This document shows positions 27,867 to 36,633 of a stretch of 64,000 nucleotides of DNA, one piece after another. The translations under genes and the position numbers were made by a program. How positions within the stretch are numbered: position 1 is the first letter of the stretch; each line of letters begins with the position of its first letter. The stretch lies in the NCBI RefSeq assembly GCF_014700075.1, contig NZ_JACXBU010000005.1:454792-518791 (forward strand). The letters run 5' to 3'. Under the pieces are notes generated by a model that saw nothing but the letters and a program-made list of their open reading frames with translations, searched no databases and was not told the DNA's origin. Origin of the DNA: Pseudomonas sp. JM0905a (GTDB lineage Bacteria; Pseudomonadota; Gammaproteobacteria; Pseudomonadales; Pseudomonadaceae).

Positions 27867-29033
27867 CTACAGGCTTCTGGTGCTTTCCGCACCCGCGACA
27901 CTGCCGCCCAGCACGGCCACGCTGTTGTGCAGGACATAGGCCAGTTCGCTCTGACGGGTAACCCCGGCCTTGGAGAAGATCGCCCGCAAGTGCGCCTTCA
28001 CCGTGTTGCGGCGGATGTTCAGTTGGACGCCGGCTTCGTCCAGTGTGTTGCCATGGGCCAGCTGGATCGCCAGGGCGGCTTCGGCGGGGGTGAAGCCGAA
28101 CAGCTGGCGTAGCGGCTGCTGTTGCACGTCTGCCCGGCGTTCCGGATCACGCAGGAAAACCGCCACGGCCGGATGCCGGCCTTCCAGGCTTTCCTCGCGG
28201 GGCAGGCTTTGCACTACCACCCCCAGGCTGCTGCGGCCGGAGGGACGCTGCAGGGTGATGGCTTCTGCGATTCGCGGACCCTCCGATACGCGCTGCTCCA
28301 AGGCTTGCTTGATCAAACGCTGCAAGGCCTGGTTGTCGCGCCGATAGGCTGCACCGAGACGGTCTCCGGCGACGTTCAGGCCATCACCCTCGCCTAGCAT
28401 TTCATTGGCGGCCTGATTGGTTTCCATGACCTGCAGATGGTTGTCGAGAATGATGGTGCCGATCTGCATGCGCTCGACCGCCGAGGCATACAGCTGGCGT
28501 TCGACTTCACTGCGCTTGAGCTGGCCATACAGGTTTACCGCACGCCGCAAATGCGGCAGCAGGCGTGCGCAGAACGCCTTGTCCTGCGCAGTGAAACTGC
28601 TGTCCTGGTGCGGACGGCAGACACGCAGGCGGCACTCGATGCCGTTGGCGGTGTACAGGTCGGCACCCATGATGTGGAACACATCCAGCGGTGCATTGAA
28701 ACTCAGGTAGAAATCCGATTTCAGCCAGCGCTCTTCGCCCAGCAGTTCGGCCACCGTGTGGACTTCGCCAGCGGGCAGGCCGACGAAGGGGTCGAGGGCG
28801 TAATAGGTTTCGCTGTATGCGGAGACTGCCCAGGTCTCGACCGGGCCGGCGTTGACCATGAAGCCGGGATCACCTGGCGCACTGGGGCGCAGGATCAGCG
28901 TGACGTAGTTGGCGCCCAGCGCGGTCCGCAGCTGTTCGAGGCTTCGCTGCCAGGGCAGCTCTTCGCTGGTGCCTTCGTAGATCTGCTCGATGAGCTGGCT
29001 GAGTTGATCCAGAGAGATGTCGGATGGATTCAT
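27867..29033 (-). CDS. LuxR-type regulator 1 (TeiR-like, PAS-like sensor plus C-terminal HTH)
   Basis: 388 residues, close to the 391 of TeiR, the testosterone-responsive LuxR regulator of Comamonas testosteroni (length and architecture comparison from memory). A long N-terminal sensory region has a PAS-like part near 190-270 (MQIGTIILDNHLQVMETNQAANEML). The C-terminal LuxR helix-turn-helix is FGFTPAEAALAIQLAHGNTLDEAGVQLNIRRNTVKAHLRAIFSKAGV (about 315-365). No receiver domain is present. An island element lies 96 bases upstream, suggesting auto- or cross-regulation. About 35-40 percent of residues look shared with the next LuxR gene by eye. Confidence 0.82.
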   Translation of the reverse strand: MNPSDISLDQLSQLIEQIYEGTSEELPWQRSLEQLRTALGANYVTLILRPSAPGDPGFMVNAGPVETWAVSAYSETYYALDPFVGLPAGEVHTVAELLGEERWLKSDFYLSFNAPLDVFHIMGADLYTANGIECRLRVCRPHQDSSFTAQDKAFCARLLPHLRRAVNLYGQLKRSEVERQLYASAVERMQIGTIILDNHLQVMETNQAANEMLGEGDGLNVAGDRLGAAYRRDNQALQRLIKQALEQRVSEGPRIAEAITLQRPSGRSSLGVVVQSLPREESLEGRHPAVAVFLRDPERRADVQQQPLRQLFGFTPAEAALAIQLAHGNTLDEAGVQLNIRRNTVKAHLRAIFSKAGVTRQSELAYVLHNSVAVLGGSVAGAESTRSL

Positions 29034-29129
29034 AATTCTTATTCACCCTGCAGGCGTCGCGAAAATCATGGCAGTCGCGCGGTATCAACTGGTCTGGAAA
29101 TACAGCGTTACCCGGATGATTGACCCGTT

Positions 29130-29147
29130 CATCGTTCGAACGAGCTA
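29130..29147 (-). promoter_or_regulatory. Island operator-like element, site 9
   Basis: TAGCTC-GTTC-GAACGATG, retaining an inverted core (TCGTTCGAACGA is palindromic), 96 bases before the LuxR-1 start codon. Confidence 0.5.
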
Positions 29148-29230
29148 GGCGTTTTATCACGTGGTCCCCAGGGCAGCCGCCGCTGGCAGACCGGCTGCAC
29201 CGAGGGGACCGATTACCGAACGAAATCTGC

Positions 29231-30394
29231 TCAAGCCAGCGAAGCGACGCTGTTCAGCAGGGTCTTTACCAGTTGCGCCTGGCGGGTTGCGCCGGTCTTG
29301 GCGAACACGCCGCGCAGGTGCGCCCGCACAGTATTGCGCGTGACCCCGAGGCGCTCGGCGCTTTCGTCAAGGGTCAGGCCGTCCATGATCAACATCGCCA
29401 CCTCGGTTTCCGTGCGGGTCAGCTGGAACAGGCTGCGCAACAGGCGCCGGGAGGCTTGGGGCGAGTCGCTGGGGTCGCGGATGAACACCGCCACCGCCGG
29501 TCTCCGGGCTGCCCCACGGCTTTCGTGGTCCAGGGCGATGGGACGCAGCAGTACGTTCAACGGCACTTCGCCAGTGGGGCGGGTCAGAGTCAGCACTTCG
29601 ACACAGTCTTCCCGGCCGTGCTGGTGATGCTGCAGCGCGGCGAGGATCGCCCGTTGCAGGTTGCGGTTGTCCTGGCCAGAGAACGCGCTGAGCTTTTCCT
29701 GTCGGCATTCGAGGCCATCATGGCTGTCGAACAGCTGCTGGGCGGCCTGGTTGCTGCGCATCACCTTGCCGGTTTCGTCGAGGATGGCAGTGCCCACCAG
29801 CAGGCGGTCAATGGTGGCGGCATAGAGCAGGCGCTCGGAGTCCAGTTGGTCCACCGTGGAGTGCAGGTCCACGGCCTGCTGCAGATGTGGCAGCAGCAGG
29901 CGCACCAGGGCGATTTCACTATCGTCGAAGTCCCGGCTGGCGTGCTCGCGGCAGGCGAACAGCGCGCAATGCATGCCTGCCGTCGTGCGCATGTTGGCCA
30001 CCAGTACGTAGCGCAGGTCCAGCGGCTGGAGGTAGTTCCGGTAGAAGTCGTGCGCCAGCCAGTGGTCGCTGCCCATCACCTGGTCAGCGCTGGCCACCTG
30101 GTCGGCGGACCAGTGGAGGAAGGGGCAGATCGAGTAGTAGTGCTCGCTGTAGGACGGCTCGCCCGGCAGGTGCGGTCCGTGGATCGAGGCGTTGACGATC
30201 AGCCCCGGCCGTTCGTGGGCAGGGTTGCGCAATACCAGGGTCAGGAAGCTGGCCTCGAAACGCAGGCGCAGCGCCTCCAGCAGGCCGGCCCAGGGTGTGG
30301 GTTCCAGGGGGCCCTGGTAGGTCAATGCCAGCAGCTCGCTGAGTTCCGCCGAGCTGATGGCTGCAAGTTCATGGGCGTGTCGGTAGTCGTGCAT
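29231..30394 (-). CDS. LuxR-type regulator 2 (TeiR-like), tandem paralogue
   Basis: 387 residues, same layout as LuxR-1: N-terminal sensory region, PAS-like part (LLVGTAILDETGKVMRSNQAAQQLF) and C-terminal HTH (FQLTRTETEVAMLIMDGLTLDESAERLGVTRNTVRAHLRGVFAKTGATRQAQLV). The shared phrases (RxNTVxAHLRxxFxKxGxTRQ) show an old duplication. The 197-base gap to LuxR-1 contains that gene's own operator-like site, so each has its own promoter. An island element lies 66 bases upstream, with an A-rich CACAACAAGCGAGG ribosome binding region. It probably activates the island in response to its substrate or a product. Confidence 0.82.
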   Translation of the reverse strand: MHDYRHAHELAAISSAELSELLALTYQGPLEPTPWAGLLEALRLRFEASFLTLVLRNPAHERPGLIVNASIHGPHLPGEPSYSEHYYSICPFLHWSADQVASADQVMGSDHWLAHDFYRNYLQPLDLRYVLVANMRTTAGMHCALFACREHASRDFDDSEIALVRLLLPHLQQAVDLHSTVDQLDSERLLYAATIDRLLVGTAILDETGKVMRSNQAAQQLFDSHDGLECRQEKLSAFSGQDNRNLQRAILAALQHHQHGREDCVEVLTLTRPTGEVPLNVLLRPIALDHESRGAARRPAVAVFIRDPSDSPQASRRLLRSLFQLTRTETEVAMLIMDGLTLDESAERLGVTRNTVRAHLRGVFAKTGATRQAQLVKTLLNSVASLA

Positions 30395-30404
30395 CCTCGC
30401 CTCG

Positions 30405-30416
30405 CTTGTTGTGGTT
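30405..30416 (-). promoter_or_regulatory. Weak A-rich Hfq/Crc-type motif AACCACAACAAG
   Basis: Just ahead of the GCGAGG ribosome binding site of LuxR-2; only partly fits AAnAAnAA. Confidence 0.3.
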
Positions 30417-30460
30417 GTCGGGCTGGATGGGCCGAGTATTGGCGCGCCGGACTGTGGATA

Positions 30461-30478
30461 AATCGTCCGTTTGGCCTA
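30461..30478 (-). promoter_or_regulatory. Island operator-like element, site 5
   Basis: TAGGCC-AAAC-GGACGATT, 66 bases before the LuxR-2 start codon. Confidence 0.6.
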
Positions 30479-30498
30479 GTGGCGAGCCGCGCATGATC

Positions 30499-30595
30499 TG
30501 TAGGGGCGAATTCATTCGCCATGGGCCGCAACGCGGCCCCGGATGTACCCAAGGGCAGGCCGGAGGCCTGCTTGGCGAATGAATTCGCCCCTACA
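30499..30595. repeat. 97-bp element with 23-bp inverted ends (family A doublet)
   Basis: Exact arms at 30499-30521 and 30573-30595, identical in sequence to those at 4261-4355. It is located between the cysNC stop and the LuxR-2 promoter. Confidence 0.9.
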
Positions 30596-30606
30596 AGGTG
30601 GTGGCA

Positions 30607-32484
30607 TCAGAGCGCCAACAGGTGCTCGACGATGCGCTCGGCGGCGGCCTCCGCCGATTCGCTCGCCGTGTCGATGCGCAGGTCCGGTGCCAGCGGCGGC
30701 TCGTAGGGCGAGTCGATGCCGGTGAAGTTCTTCAGCTCGCCGCGCCGGGCCTTCTGGTAGAGGCCCTTGGGATCGCGGCTCTCGGCCAGCTCCAGGGATG
30801 CGTCGATGAAGATCTCCAGGAAGGCACCGTCGCCCGCGAGGCTGCGTGCCAGTTCGCGTTCGGCGCGGAAGGGGGAGATGAAGGACACCAGAGTAATCAG
30901 CCCCGCATCCAGCATCAGCCGCGCCACTTCGGCCACCCGGCGGATGTTCTCCACGCGGTCGGCCTCGCTGAAGCCCAGGTCGCGGTTGAGGCCGTGGCGC
31001 ACGTTGTCGCCGTCCAGCAGGTAGGTGTGCCGGCCCAGGGCGTGGAGCTTGCGTTCCACCAGGTTGGCGATGGTCGACTTGCCGGCCCCGGAAAGCCCGG
31101 TGAACCAGAGGATGCGCGGTGTCTGGCCCTTCAGCGTGGCGCGGGCCGCGCCGTTCACGTCGATGGCTTGCCAGTGCACGTTCTGTGCGCGACGCAGGGC
31201 GAAGTGCAGCATGCCGGCGCCGACGGTCTGGTTGCTCAACCGGTCGATGATGATGAAGCCGCCGGTATCGCGGTTATCCGCATAGGCATCGAAGGGGATA
31301 GGCTGGTCCAGGCTCAGGTCGCAGACGCCGATCTCGTTCAGCTCCAGGGTCCGGGCCGCCAGCTGTTGCAGGCTGTTCACGTCCACCTTGTGCTTGAGGG
31401 TGGTGCAGCTCATGCCCAGGGTGCGGCAGCCGATTTTCAGCAGGTAGGGGCGGCCAGGCAGCATCGGCTCTTCGCCCATCCAGACCAGGGTGGATTCGAA
31501 CTGGTCGGCCACCGCTGGCGGCGCGTCGGCCAGGGCGATGAGGTCGCCACGGCTGATGTCGATCTCGTCTTCCAGGGTCAGGGTCACCGCCTGGCCGCAG
31601 ACCGCTTCCTGCTGCTCGCCGGCGAGGCCAAGGATGCCGCTCACCCGGCTCTGCTTGCCCGACGGCAGCACGCGGATGCGCTCGCCGACACGGATGCTGC
31701 CCGCCGCCACGTTGCCCGAGTAGCCACGGAAATCGAGGTTGGGGCGGTTCACCCACTGCACCGGCAGGCGGAACGGCGCGTGGCTCGCACGGTCGTCGTC
31801 CAGGGGCACGGTTTCGAGGTGCTGCAGCAGGCTGGGGCCCTGGTACCAGGGCATGCTGGTGCTGCGCTCGATGAGGTTGTCGCCTTTGAGCGCTGACAGC
31901 GGGATGCACTGGATATCGCTCAGGCCGAGCTGTTCGGCAAAGGCGCGGTAGTCGGCTTCGATTCGGGCGAAGACCTCTTCGGAATAACCCATCAGGTCCA
32001 TCTTGTTCACCGCCACCAGCACCCGGCGGATGCCCAGCAGGGACACCAGGTAGCTGTGCCGGCGGGTCTGCGGCAGCAGGCCCTGGCGCGCGTCGACCAG
32101 GATCACCGCCACGTCGGCGGTGGAGGCGCCGGTGACCATGTTGCGGGTGTACTGCTCGTGGCCGGGGGTGTCGGCGACGATGAACTTGCGCTTGTCGGTG
32201 GCGAAGAACCGGTAGGCCACGTCGATGGTGATGCCTTGTTCACGCTCGGCGGCCAGGCCGTCCACCAGCAGGGCGAAGTCCAGCTCGCCGCCCTGGGTGC
32301 CGAGTTTCTTCGAGTCCGCTTCCAGTTGGCCGAGCTGGTCCTCGAAGAGCACTTTGGTTTCGTAGAGCAGGCGCCCGATCAGGGTGCTCTTGCCGTCGTC
32401 GACGCTGCCGCAGGTGATGAAGCGCAGCAGGTCCTTGCGCTGTTGTTGCTGCAGGTACTGGTCCAGGTTCGAAATGGCGTTCAT
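30607..32484 (-). CDS. cysNC: Bifunctional sulfate adenylyltransferase subunit 1/APS kinase (CysN-CysC fusion)
   Basis: 625 residues. The N-terminal GTPase of ATP sulfurylase ([16 protein letters not shown]-loop, [17 protein letters not shown]) occupies about 1-430. The C-terminal APS kinase ([39 protein letters not shown]) occupies about 445-625. Together with CysD it makes PAPS from sulfate. The start overlaps the cysD stop by one base. It differs at many positions from what I recall of the housekeeping Pseudomonas CysNC, and its operon carries the island element, so I infer a second, dedicated copy comparable to rhizobial NodQ. Confidence 0.92.
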   Translation of the reverse strand: MNAISNLDQYLQQQQRKDLLRFITCGSVDDGKSTLIGRLLYETKVLFEDQLGQLEADSKKLGTQGGELDFALLVDGLAAEREQGITIDVAYRFFATDKRKFIVADTPGHEQYTRNMVTGASTADVAVILVDARQGLLPQTRRHSYLVSLLGIRRVLVAVNKMDLMGYSEEVFARIEADYRAFAEQLGLSDIQCIPLSALKGDNLIERSTSMPWYQGPSLLQHLETVPLDDDRASHAPFRLPVQWVNRPNLDFRGYSGNVAAGSIRVGERIRVLPSGKQSRVSGILGLAGEQQEAVCGQAVTLTLEDEIDISRGDLIALADAPPAVADQFESTLVWMGEEPMLPGRPYLLKIGCRTLGMSCTTLKHKVDVNSLQQLAARTLELNEIGVCDLSLDQPIPFDAYADNRDTGGFIIIDRLSNQTVGAGMLHFALRRAQNVHWQAIDVNGAARATLKGQTPRILWFTGLSGAGKSTIANLVERKLHALGRHTYLLDGDNVRHGLNRDLGFSEADRVENIRRVAEVARLMLDAGLITLVSFISPFRAERELARSLAGDGAFLEIFIDASLELAESRDPKGLYQKARRGELKNFTGIDSPYEPPLAPDLRIDTASESAEAAAERIVEHLLAL

Positions 32485-33380
32485 CAGAAGTACCCCTCTT
32501 GCTTCTTCTTCTCCATGGAGCCGGATGAATCGCTGTCGATCAGTCGGCCCTGGCGTTCGGAGGTTCGGCTCACCAGCATTTCCTGGATGATCGCCGGGAG
32601 GCTGTCGGCCTCGCTGTCGATGGCACCGGTCAGCGGGTAGCAGCCGAGGGTGCGGAAGCGCACCTTGCGCAGTTCCGGCGTTTCGCCGGGCAGCAGCGGC
32701 AGGCGCTCGTCATCGACCATGATCAGGGTGCCGTCCCGGCGTACCACCGGACGCTCTTGGGCGAAGTACAGGGGCACGATCGGGATGCCTTCGAGGTAGA
32801 TGTATTGCCAGATATCCAGCTCGGTCCAGTTGGAGAGCGGGAACACCCGCAGGCTTTCGCCCTTGCGCTTGCGGGTGTTGTACAGGCGCCAGAGTTCGGG
32901 GCGCTGTTGCTTGGGGTCCCAGCGGTGCTGCTCGGAGCGGATCGAGAACACCCGCTCCTTGGCGCGGGACTTCTCCTCGTCGCGGCGGGCCCCACCGAAG
33001 GCGGCGTCGAAGCCGTACAGGTCCAGCGCCTGCTTCAGCCCCTGGGTTTTCCAGATGTCGGTGTGCAGCGCCGAGCCGTGGGTGAAGGGGTTGATCCCGC
33101 GTTCCTGGCCTTCCGGGTTGATGTGCACCAGCAGCTCCAGGCCCAGGCGCTCGGCGGTCTGGTCGCGGAAAGCGATCATTTCGCGGAACTTCCAGGTGGT
33201 GTCCACGTGCAGCAGGGGGAAGGGCGGTTTGCCCGGGGCAAAAGCCTTCATCGCCAGGTGCAGCATGACCGCGCTGTCCTTGCCGATGGAGTAGAGCATC
33301 ACCGGGTTTTCACACTCGGCGACGACTTCCCGGATGATCTGGACGCTCTCCGCTTCCAGTCGTTGTAGGTGTGTCAGCAT
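32484..33380 (-). CDS. cysD: Sulfate adenylyltransferase subunit 2 (CysD)
   Basis: 298 residues from the ATG at 33380 (GGAGG 7-8 bases upstream; the long frame to 33854 is rejected). It is the adenylyl-transferring subunit of ATP sulfurylase, PAPS-reductase-like fold: [20 protein letters not shown] is the PP-loop, and [19 protein letters not shown] and the C-terminal [13 protein letters not shown] are typical. The last gene product residues end KKKQEGYF as in the family. First gene of cysD-cysNC, with an island-type element 82 bases upstream linking sulfate activation to the catabolic regulon. Confidence 0.94.
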   Translation of the reverse strand: MLTHLQRLEAESVQIIREVVAECENPVMLYSIGKDSAVMLHLAMKAFAPGKPPFPLLHVDTTWKFREMIAFRDQTAERLGLELLVHINPEGQERGINPFTHGSALHTDIWKTQGLKQALDLYGFDAAFGGARRDEEKSRAKERVFSIRSEQHRWDPKQQRPELWRLYNTRKRKGESLRVFPLSNWTELDIWQYIYLEGIPIVPLYFAQERPVVRRDGTLIMVDDERLPLLPGETPELRKVRFRTLGCYPLTGAIDSEADSLPAIIQEMLVSRTSERQGRLIDSDSSGSMEKKKQEGYF

Positions 33381-33462
33381 CGCTTGCCTCCGTTGGATGG
33401 AGCCGACGCCGCATGGGGCGGGCCGGCTTTTTTCCACGGTAGGGAATGCGTCGCTGCAGGTT

Positions 33463-33480
33463 CTTCGTCTGACCGGACAA
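33463..33480 (-). promoter_or_regulatory. Island operator-like element, site 10 (cysD)
   Basis: TTGTCC-GGTC-AGACGAAG, 82 bases before the cysD start. Its right half (AGACGAAG) is identical to that of the sulfotransferase-operon site at 34221. Confidence 0.5.
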
Positions 33481-33484
33481 GGTT

Positions 33485-33955
33485 TCAGCGGCGGGTGCCA
33501 ATCAGGGATTCGGTCCGTGCCTTCACCGCCAGGGCGACCGCATCGAAGCCCTGCTTGACCCAGGGGCCATGCAGCTCCATCACCTGATCGGCGGTAGGAC
33601 CGAGGAACAGGTCGGTGGTGTAGTAACGGCAGCTGTCGGGGCCTGTGGCTTCGATCACCTGGTCGCGACGGGCGGCGTCCGGGTTGTCGGCGCTGGCGAA
33701 CATCTCCCACGAGAGCAAGCGGTGCGGTTCGAAGGCCACCAGTTGCTCGATCACATGCACCAACTCGCCGGGGCTGGCGGGGTTGGGCAGATACAGGTTC
33801 ACCTGCTCGCCCATTCGCAGACTGGACTCTACCTTGACGGTGAAGGGGTTCCACTGCGGGTAGCGTTCCAGATCGACCAGCACCGACCAGACCAGCTCGG
33901 CGGGGGCGGCGATATCCACGGTCAGCGACCGCACCAGGTTCTTTTCTTCAGCCAT
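33485..33955 (-). CDS. SRPBCC-domain (START-like) protein
   Basis: 156 residues from the ATG at 33955 (GAGGAA upstream). The helix-grip ligand-binding fold is recognisable: [33 protein letters not shown] at the N-terminus and a long C-terminal helix ([20 protein letters not shown]). SRPBCC proteins bind hydrophobic ligands or act as cyclases or hydrolases. In this setting it might bind or transform the polycyclic substrate. It is divergent from the sulfotransferase operon and carries its own island element 77 bases upstream. Confidence 0.85.
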   Translation of the reverse strand: MAEEKNLVRSLTVDIAAPAELVWSVLVDLERYPQWNPFTVKVESSLRMGEQVNLYLPNPASPGELVHVIEQLVAFEPHRLLSWEMFASADNPDAARRDQVIEATGPDSCRYYTTDLFLGPTADQVMELHGPWVKQGFDAVALAVKARTESLIGTRR

Positions 33956-34032
33956 CGGGGATTCCTCGGGAAACAGGCGCCGCACCGCGCGACGCCGATT
34001 CGGCCGATGCTCCGCGCACGCCGCTGCCGCCT

Positions 34033-34050
34033 CCTCGTCCGGGTGGACTA
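34033..34050 (-). promoter_or_regulatory. Island operator-like element, site 6
   Basis: TAGTCC-ACCC-GGACGAGG, perfect GTCC-N4-GGAC core, 77 bases before the SRPBCC gene start. Confidence 0.65.
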
Positions 34051-34071
34051 GGTTCCCGCTCATTGCCTCGC

Positions 34072-34189
34072 TGTAGGAGCCAGCTTGCTGGCGAATGATG
34101 CGCCCCTTTCGCGAGCAAGCTCGCTCCTACATCCAGATTGTAGGATGGGTGGAGCTGTTCTCCGATGGTGGGCTGAAGCCCACCCTACG
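34072..34189. repeat. Two further palindromic elements between divergent promoters
   Basis: 34072-34131 has ends TGTAGGAGC and GCTCCTACA with an inner AGCTTGCT/AGCAAGCT pair, a common Pseudomonas REP-like type. 34140-34189 has ends GTAGGATGGGTGG and CCCACCCTAC. Both lie between operator-like sites 6 and 7. Confidence 0.75.
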
Positions 34190-34220
34190 ATTTCGCCTCG
34201 AGGCAGTGGTTCCGGTGATT

Positions 34221-34238
34221 TAGTCCGCCCAGACGAAG
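34221..34238 (+). promoter_or_regulatory. Island operator-like element, site 7
   Basis: TAGTCC-GCCC-AGACGAAG, 69 bases before the first gene of the sulfotransferase operon. Confidence 0.6.
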
Positions 34239-34307
34239 AATCCGCCCCGTCCATCTCCCTAAGGTTTCCGCAGTGGCGGGCCATCCGCCGGACCAGAGGA
34301 GACCGAG

Positions 34308-35420
34308 ATGACGACCGAGAACATCGAGCAACAGGTGTGCAGCGGGCAGGTCTGGAGCGATTTCTGCGACCAGCTCAAACGTAGTGGCGAGCAGATCCTG
34401 CGGAGCGAGGCACCCAGCGATGCGCACACCCGCGCCGAGGGGTTCCGCTACCTCACGCGCCTGCTGCGCATTGCCCTGGAAATGCACCTGGAGTTCGCTG
34501 ACCCGGACTTCCCCGGCTTCTTCTCGCCGTCCCACGAGACGGCCAAGATCGGCGCCGACAACCCGGACAACCTCTACCAGTACGCCCGCCTGAACGGCCA
34601 GCATCAGTACCGCGTCAGCGGCCGTCGCGGCAGCGTGTCCTACCTCAGCTTCGGCACCCAGAAGGGCGGCTATGAAAGCGACGGCAAGATGATCCAGACC
34701 GGCTTCATCGACGCCAGCCAGCTGCAACTGGAGGCCGATGGCAGCTTCGAGGTCATCCTCAGCCAGGAGCCACCGGCCAAGGGCAACTGGGTGCGCCTGG
34801 AACCGGAGAGCAACGCCCTGATCGTGCGCCAGACCTTCCTCGACCGCGCCAGCGAGCAGCCTGCGCAACTGCGCATCGAGCGGCTGGATAGTCGCCAGCA
34901 GCCCGAACCGCTGAGCGCCGCGCGCTTGCAGCAGAGCCTGGGTCGTGCCGCCAGCTTCGTCGAGAACACCGCGCGCCTGTTCGCGGATTGGGCCGAGGGC
35001 TACCAGGCCCACACCAATGGCCTGCCACCTGCGGACCAGGCCCTGTGCCAGTTGGTGGGTGGTGATCCGAACATCTTCTACTACCACGGCTATTGGGAGC
35101 TGGCCGACGACGAGGCGCTGCTGATCGAAGTCGACCAGGTGCCCGACTGCGACTTCTGGAATCTGCAGATCAACAACTACTGGATGGAGTCGCTGGACTA
35201 CCGCCACCACCGCATCTGCCTGAACAAGCACTCGGCGCAGCTGGACAAGCGCGGCGGCGTGCGCCTGGTGCTGAGCCACCGTGATCCCGGTCTGCCGAAC
35301 TGGCTGGAAACCGCCGGCCATGCCAACGGCACCCTCTGTTTGCGTTGGGTCGGCGCCAGCCAGCCGGTCCACCCCACCACCCGCGTGGTCAAGCTGAACC
35401 ACCTGAAGGAGCTGCAATGA
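34308..35420 (+). CDS. DUF1214-like protein
   Basis: 370 residues, ATG at 34308 after AGGAG. I recognise the DUF1214-type end (FWNLQINNYWMESLDYRHHRICLNKHSAQLDKRGGVRLVLSHRDPG..NWLETAGHANGTLCLRW), a beta-rich domain of unknown function. No signal peptide is visible. The stop overlaps the sulfotransferase start by ATGA, so the two are translationally coupled and probably act together. Related proteins often accompany sulfotransferases and SDRs in actinobacteria and sphingomonads (from memory). Confidence 0.75.
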   Translation: MTTENIEQQVCSGQVWSDFCDQLKRSGEQILRSEAPSDAHTRAEGFRYLTRLLRIALEMHLEFADPDFPGFFSPSHETAKIGADNPDNLYQYARLNGQHQYRVSGRRGSVSYLSFGTQKGGYESDGKMIQTGFIDASQLQLEADGSFEVILSQEPPAKGNWVRLEPESNALIVRQTFLDRASEQPAQLRIERLDSRQQPEPLSAARLQQSLGRAASFVENTARLFADWAEGYQAHTNGLPPADQALCQLVGGDPNIFYYHGYWELADDEALLIEVDQVPDCDFWNLQINNYWMESLDYRHHRICLNKHSAQLDKRGGVRLVLSHRDPGLPNWLETAGHANGTLCLRWVGASQPVHPTTRVVKLNHLKELQ

Positions 35421-36601
35421 CCCATTCCATCGCACCGGGCAGCGAGTTCGCCCCCGACAGCCTGCTGGCCGAGGCCAGTGCCCGCGCTGGTGGCCTGGAG
35501 GACTTCGGTCCCGGCGACTTCCGCGAGGCCCTTGAGGTCCTTGAGGGCGCCCTGAACCAGGAGGCCCGTCTTTCCAACCACGGGCGCGGCTTGCTCCGGG
35601 AAAAACTGGTGGCGCAACTGGTCAACCGCCTGGTGATCGAAGACCACTGCAAGCGCTTTCCGGAAATCCTCCAGCAGCCCATCGACGACCCGCTGGTAAT
35701 CGTCGGCCTGCCGCGCACCGGGACCACGCTGTTGCAGCGCGTGCTGTCGGTGGACCCGCAGTTCAGCAAGGCGCAATGGTGGGAGACCCGCTACCCGGCG
35801 CCGTTGCCCGGGGAGACGCTGGAGCAGCCTGAAGTGCGGATCGGTCGGGCGAAGGCCGAGGTCGCCGCGATGATCGAATTCGTGCCGCAAATCCTCACCA
35901 TCCATCCGTTGGACGCGGAGCAGCCGGACGAAGAGTTCATGCTCATGGAGCACTCCTTCCTCTGCGCCATGGATTCCTATGTGAACGTGCCGGCCTACAC
36001 CGCCTGGCTCGATCGCCAGGACCAGGTCCAGGTCTACGCCTACCTGAAGAAGATGCTGCAATTCCTGAGCTGGCAGCAGGCCCGTCGCGGCATCGCACCG
36101 GGTCGTCGCTGGCTGCTGAAGAGCCCGCAGCACCTGCACACCCTGGAGCTGCTGTTCCAGGTCTTCCCGCGCGCTCAGGTGGTGCTGACCCATCGCGATC
36201 CGGGCAAGACCATCCCCTCCCTGGCGAGCTTTATCCACACCCTCTGGCAGATCTACAGCGAAGAGGCGGACCCGGCCCAGGTGGGCGAGCAGTGGAACAC
36301 CCGCATGGCCCGCGCCCTGCGCCACACCATGGCGGTCCGCGAGCCCATGCCGGACGGGGCATTTCTCGACGTGCACTTCGAGGACACCGTCAGTCAGCCA
36401 CTGGAGGTGGTGGAGCGGATCTATCGCTTCGCCGGGCTGGAACTCACGACGGATGTGCGCGCCGCCATGACCGACTGGCTGGCCGCCAACGGCCGCGAGA
36501 AACGCGCCGCGCATCACTACGACGCTGAGGCGTTTGGCCTCGACGAGGCACGGCTGCAGCGCGATTACGGCGAGTACCGCGCCCGCCACCTGGCGCACTG
36601 A
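35417..36601 (+). CDS. PAPS-dependent sulfotransferase
   Basis: 394 residues, starting in an ATGA overlap at 35417. The 5'-phosphosulfate-binding loop is VIVGLPRTGTTLLQRVL (about residue 95), and the 3'-phosphate-binding part is QVVLTHRDPGKTIPSLASF (about 255). It has the pattern of the Sulfotransfer_3 family, which transfers sulfate from PAPS to hydroxyl groups of small molecules or carbohydrates. No membrane segment is seen, so a soluble cytoplasmic enzyme acting on a small alcohol or phenol is likely. The nearby cysD-cysNC pair would supply PAPS. The acceptor is unknown. Confidence 0.88.
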   Translation: MTHSIAPGSEFAPDSLLAEASARAGGLEDFGPGDFREALEVLEGALNQEARLSNHGRGLLREKLVAQLVNRLVIEDHCKRFPEILQQPIDDPLVIVGLPRTGTTLLQRVLSVDPQFSKAQWWETRYPAPLPGETLEQPEVRIGRAKAEVAAMIEFVPQILTIHPLDAEQPDEEFMLMEHSFLCAMDSYVNVPAYTAWLDRQDQVQVYAYLKKMLQFLSWQQARRGIAPGRRWLLKSPQHLHTLELLFQVFPRAQVVLTHRDPGKTIPSLASFIHTLWQIYSEEADPAQVGEQWNTRMARALRHTMAVREPMPDGAFLDVHFEDTVSQPLEVVERIYRFAGLELTTDVRAAMTDWLAANGREKRAAHHYDAEAFGLDEARLQRDYGEYRARHLAH

Positions 36602-36613
36602 GATTCCAAGACC

Positions 36614-36622
36614 AACAACAAG
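36614..36622 (+). promoter_or_regulatory. A-rich Hfq/Crc-type motif AACAACAAG
   Basis: Followed by AGG, giving AACAACAAGAGG before the SDR start at 36634, inside the sulfotransferase operon. Confidence 0.55.
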
Positions 36623-36633
36623 AGGAACCGAAC

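Noticed and set aside
30607..33380. Housekeeping assimilatory cysD-cysNC
   Set aside because: Not excluded, but disfavoured: the operon lies inside the catabolic island, carries its operator-like element, and the CysNC N-terminus differs from the usual Pseudomonas form as I remember it.
32484..33854. 456-residue version of CysD
   Set aside because: The extra N-terminal 158 residues are Arg/Gly-rich shadow of the SRPBCC gene; the ATG at 33380 has GGAGG and gives the family length.
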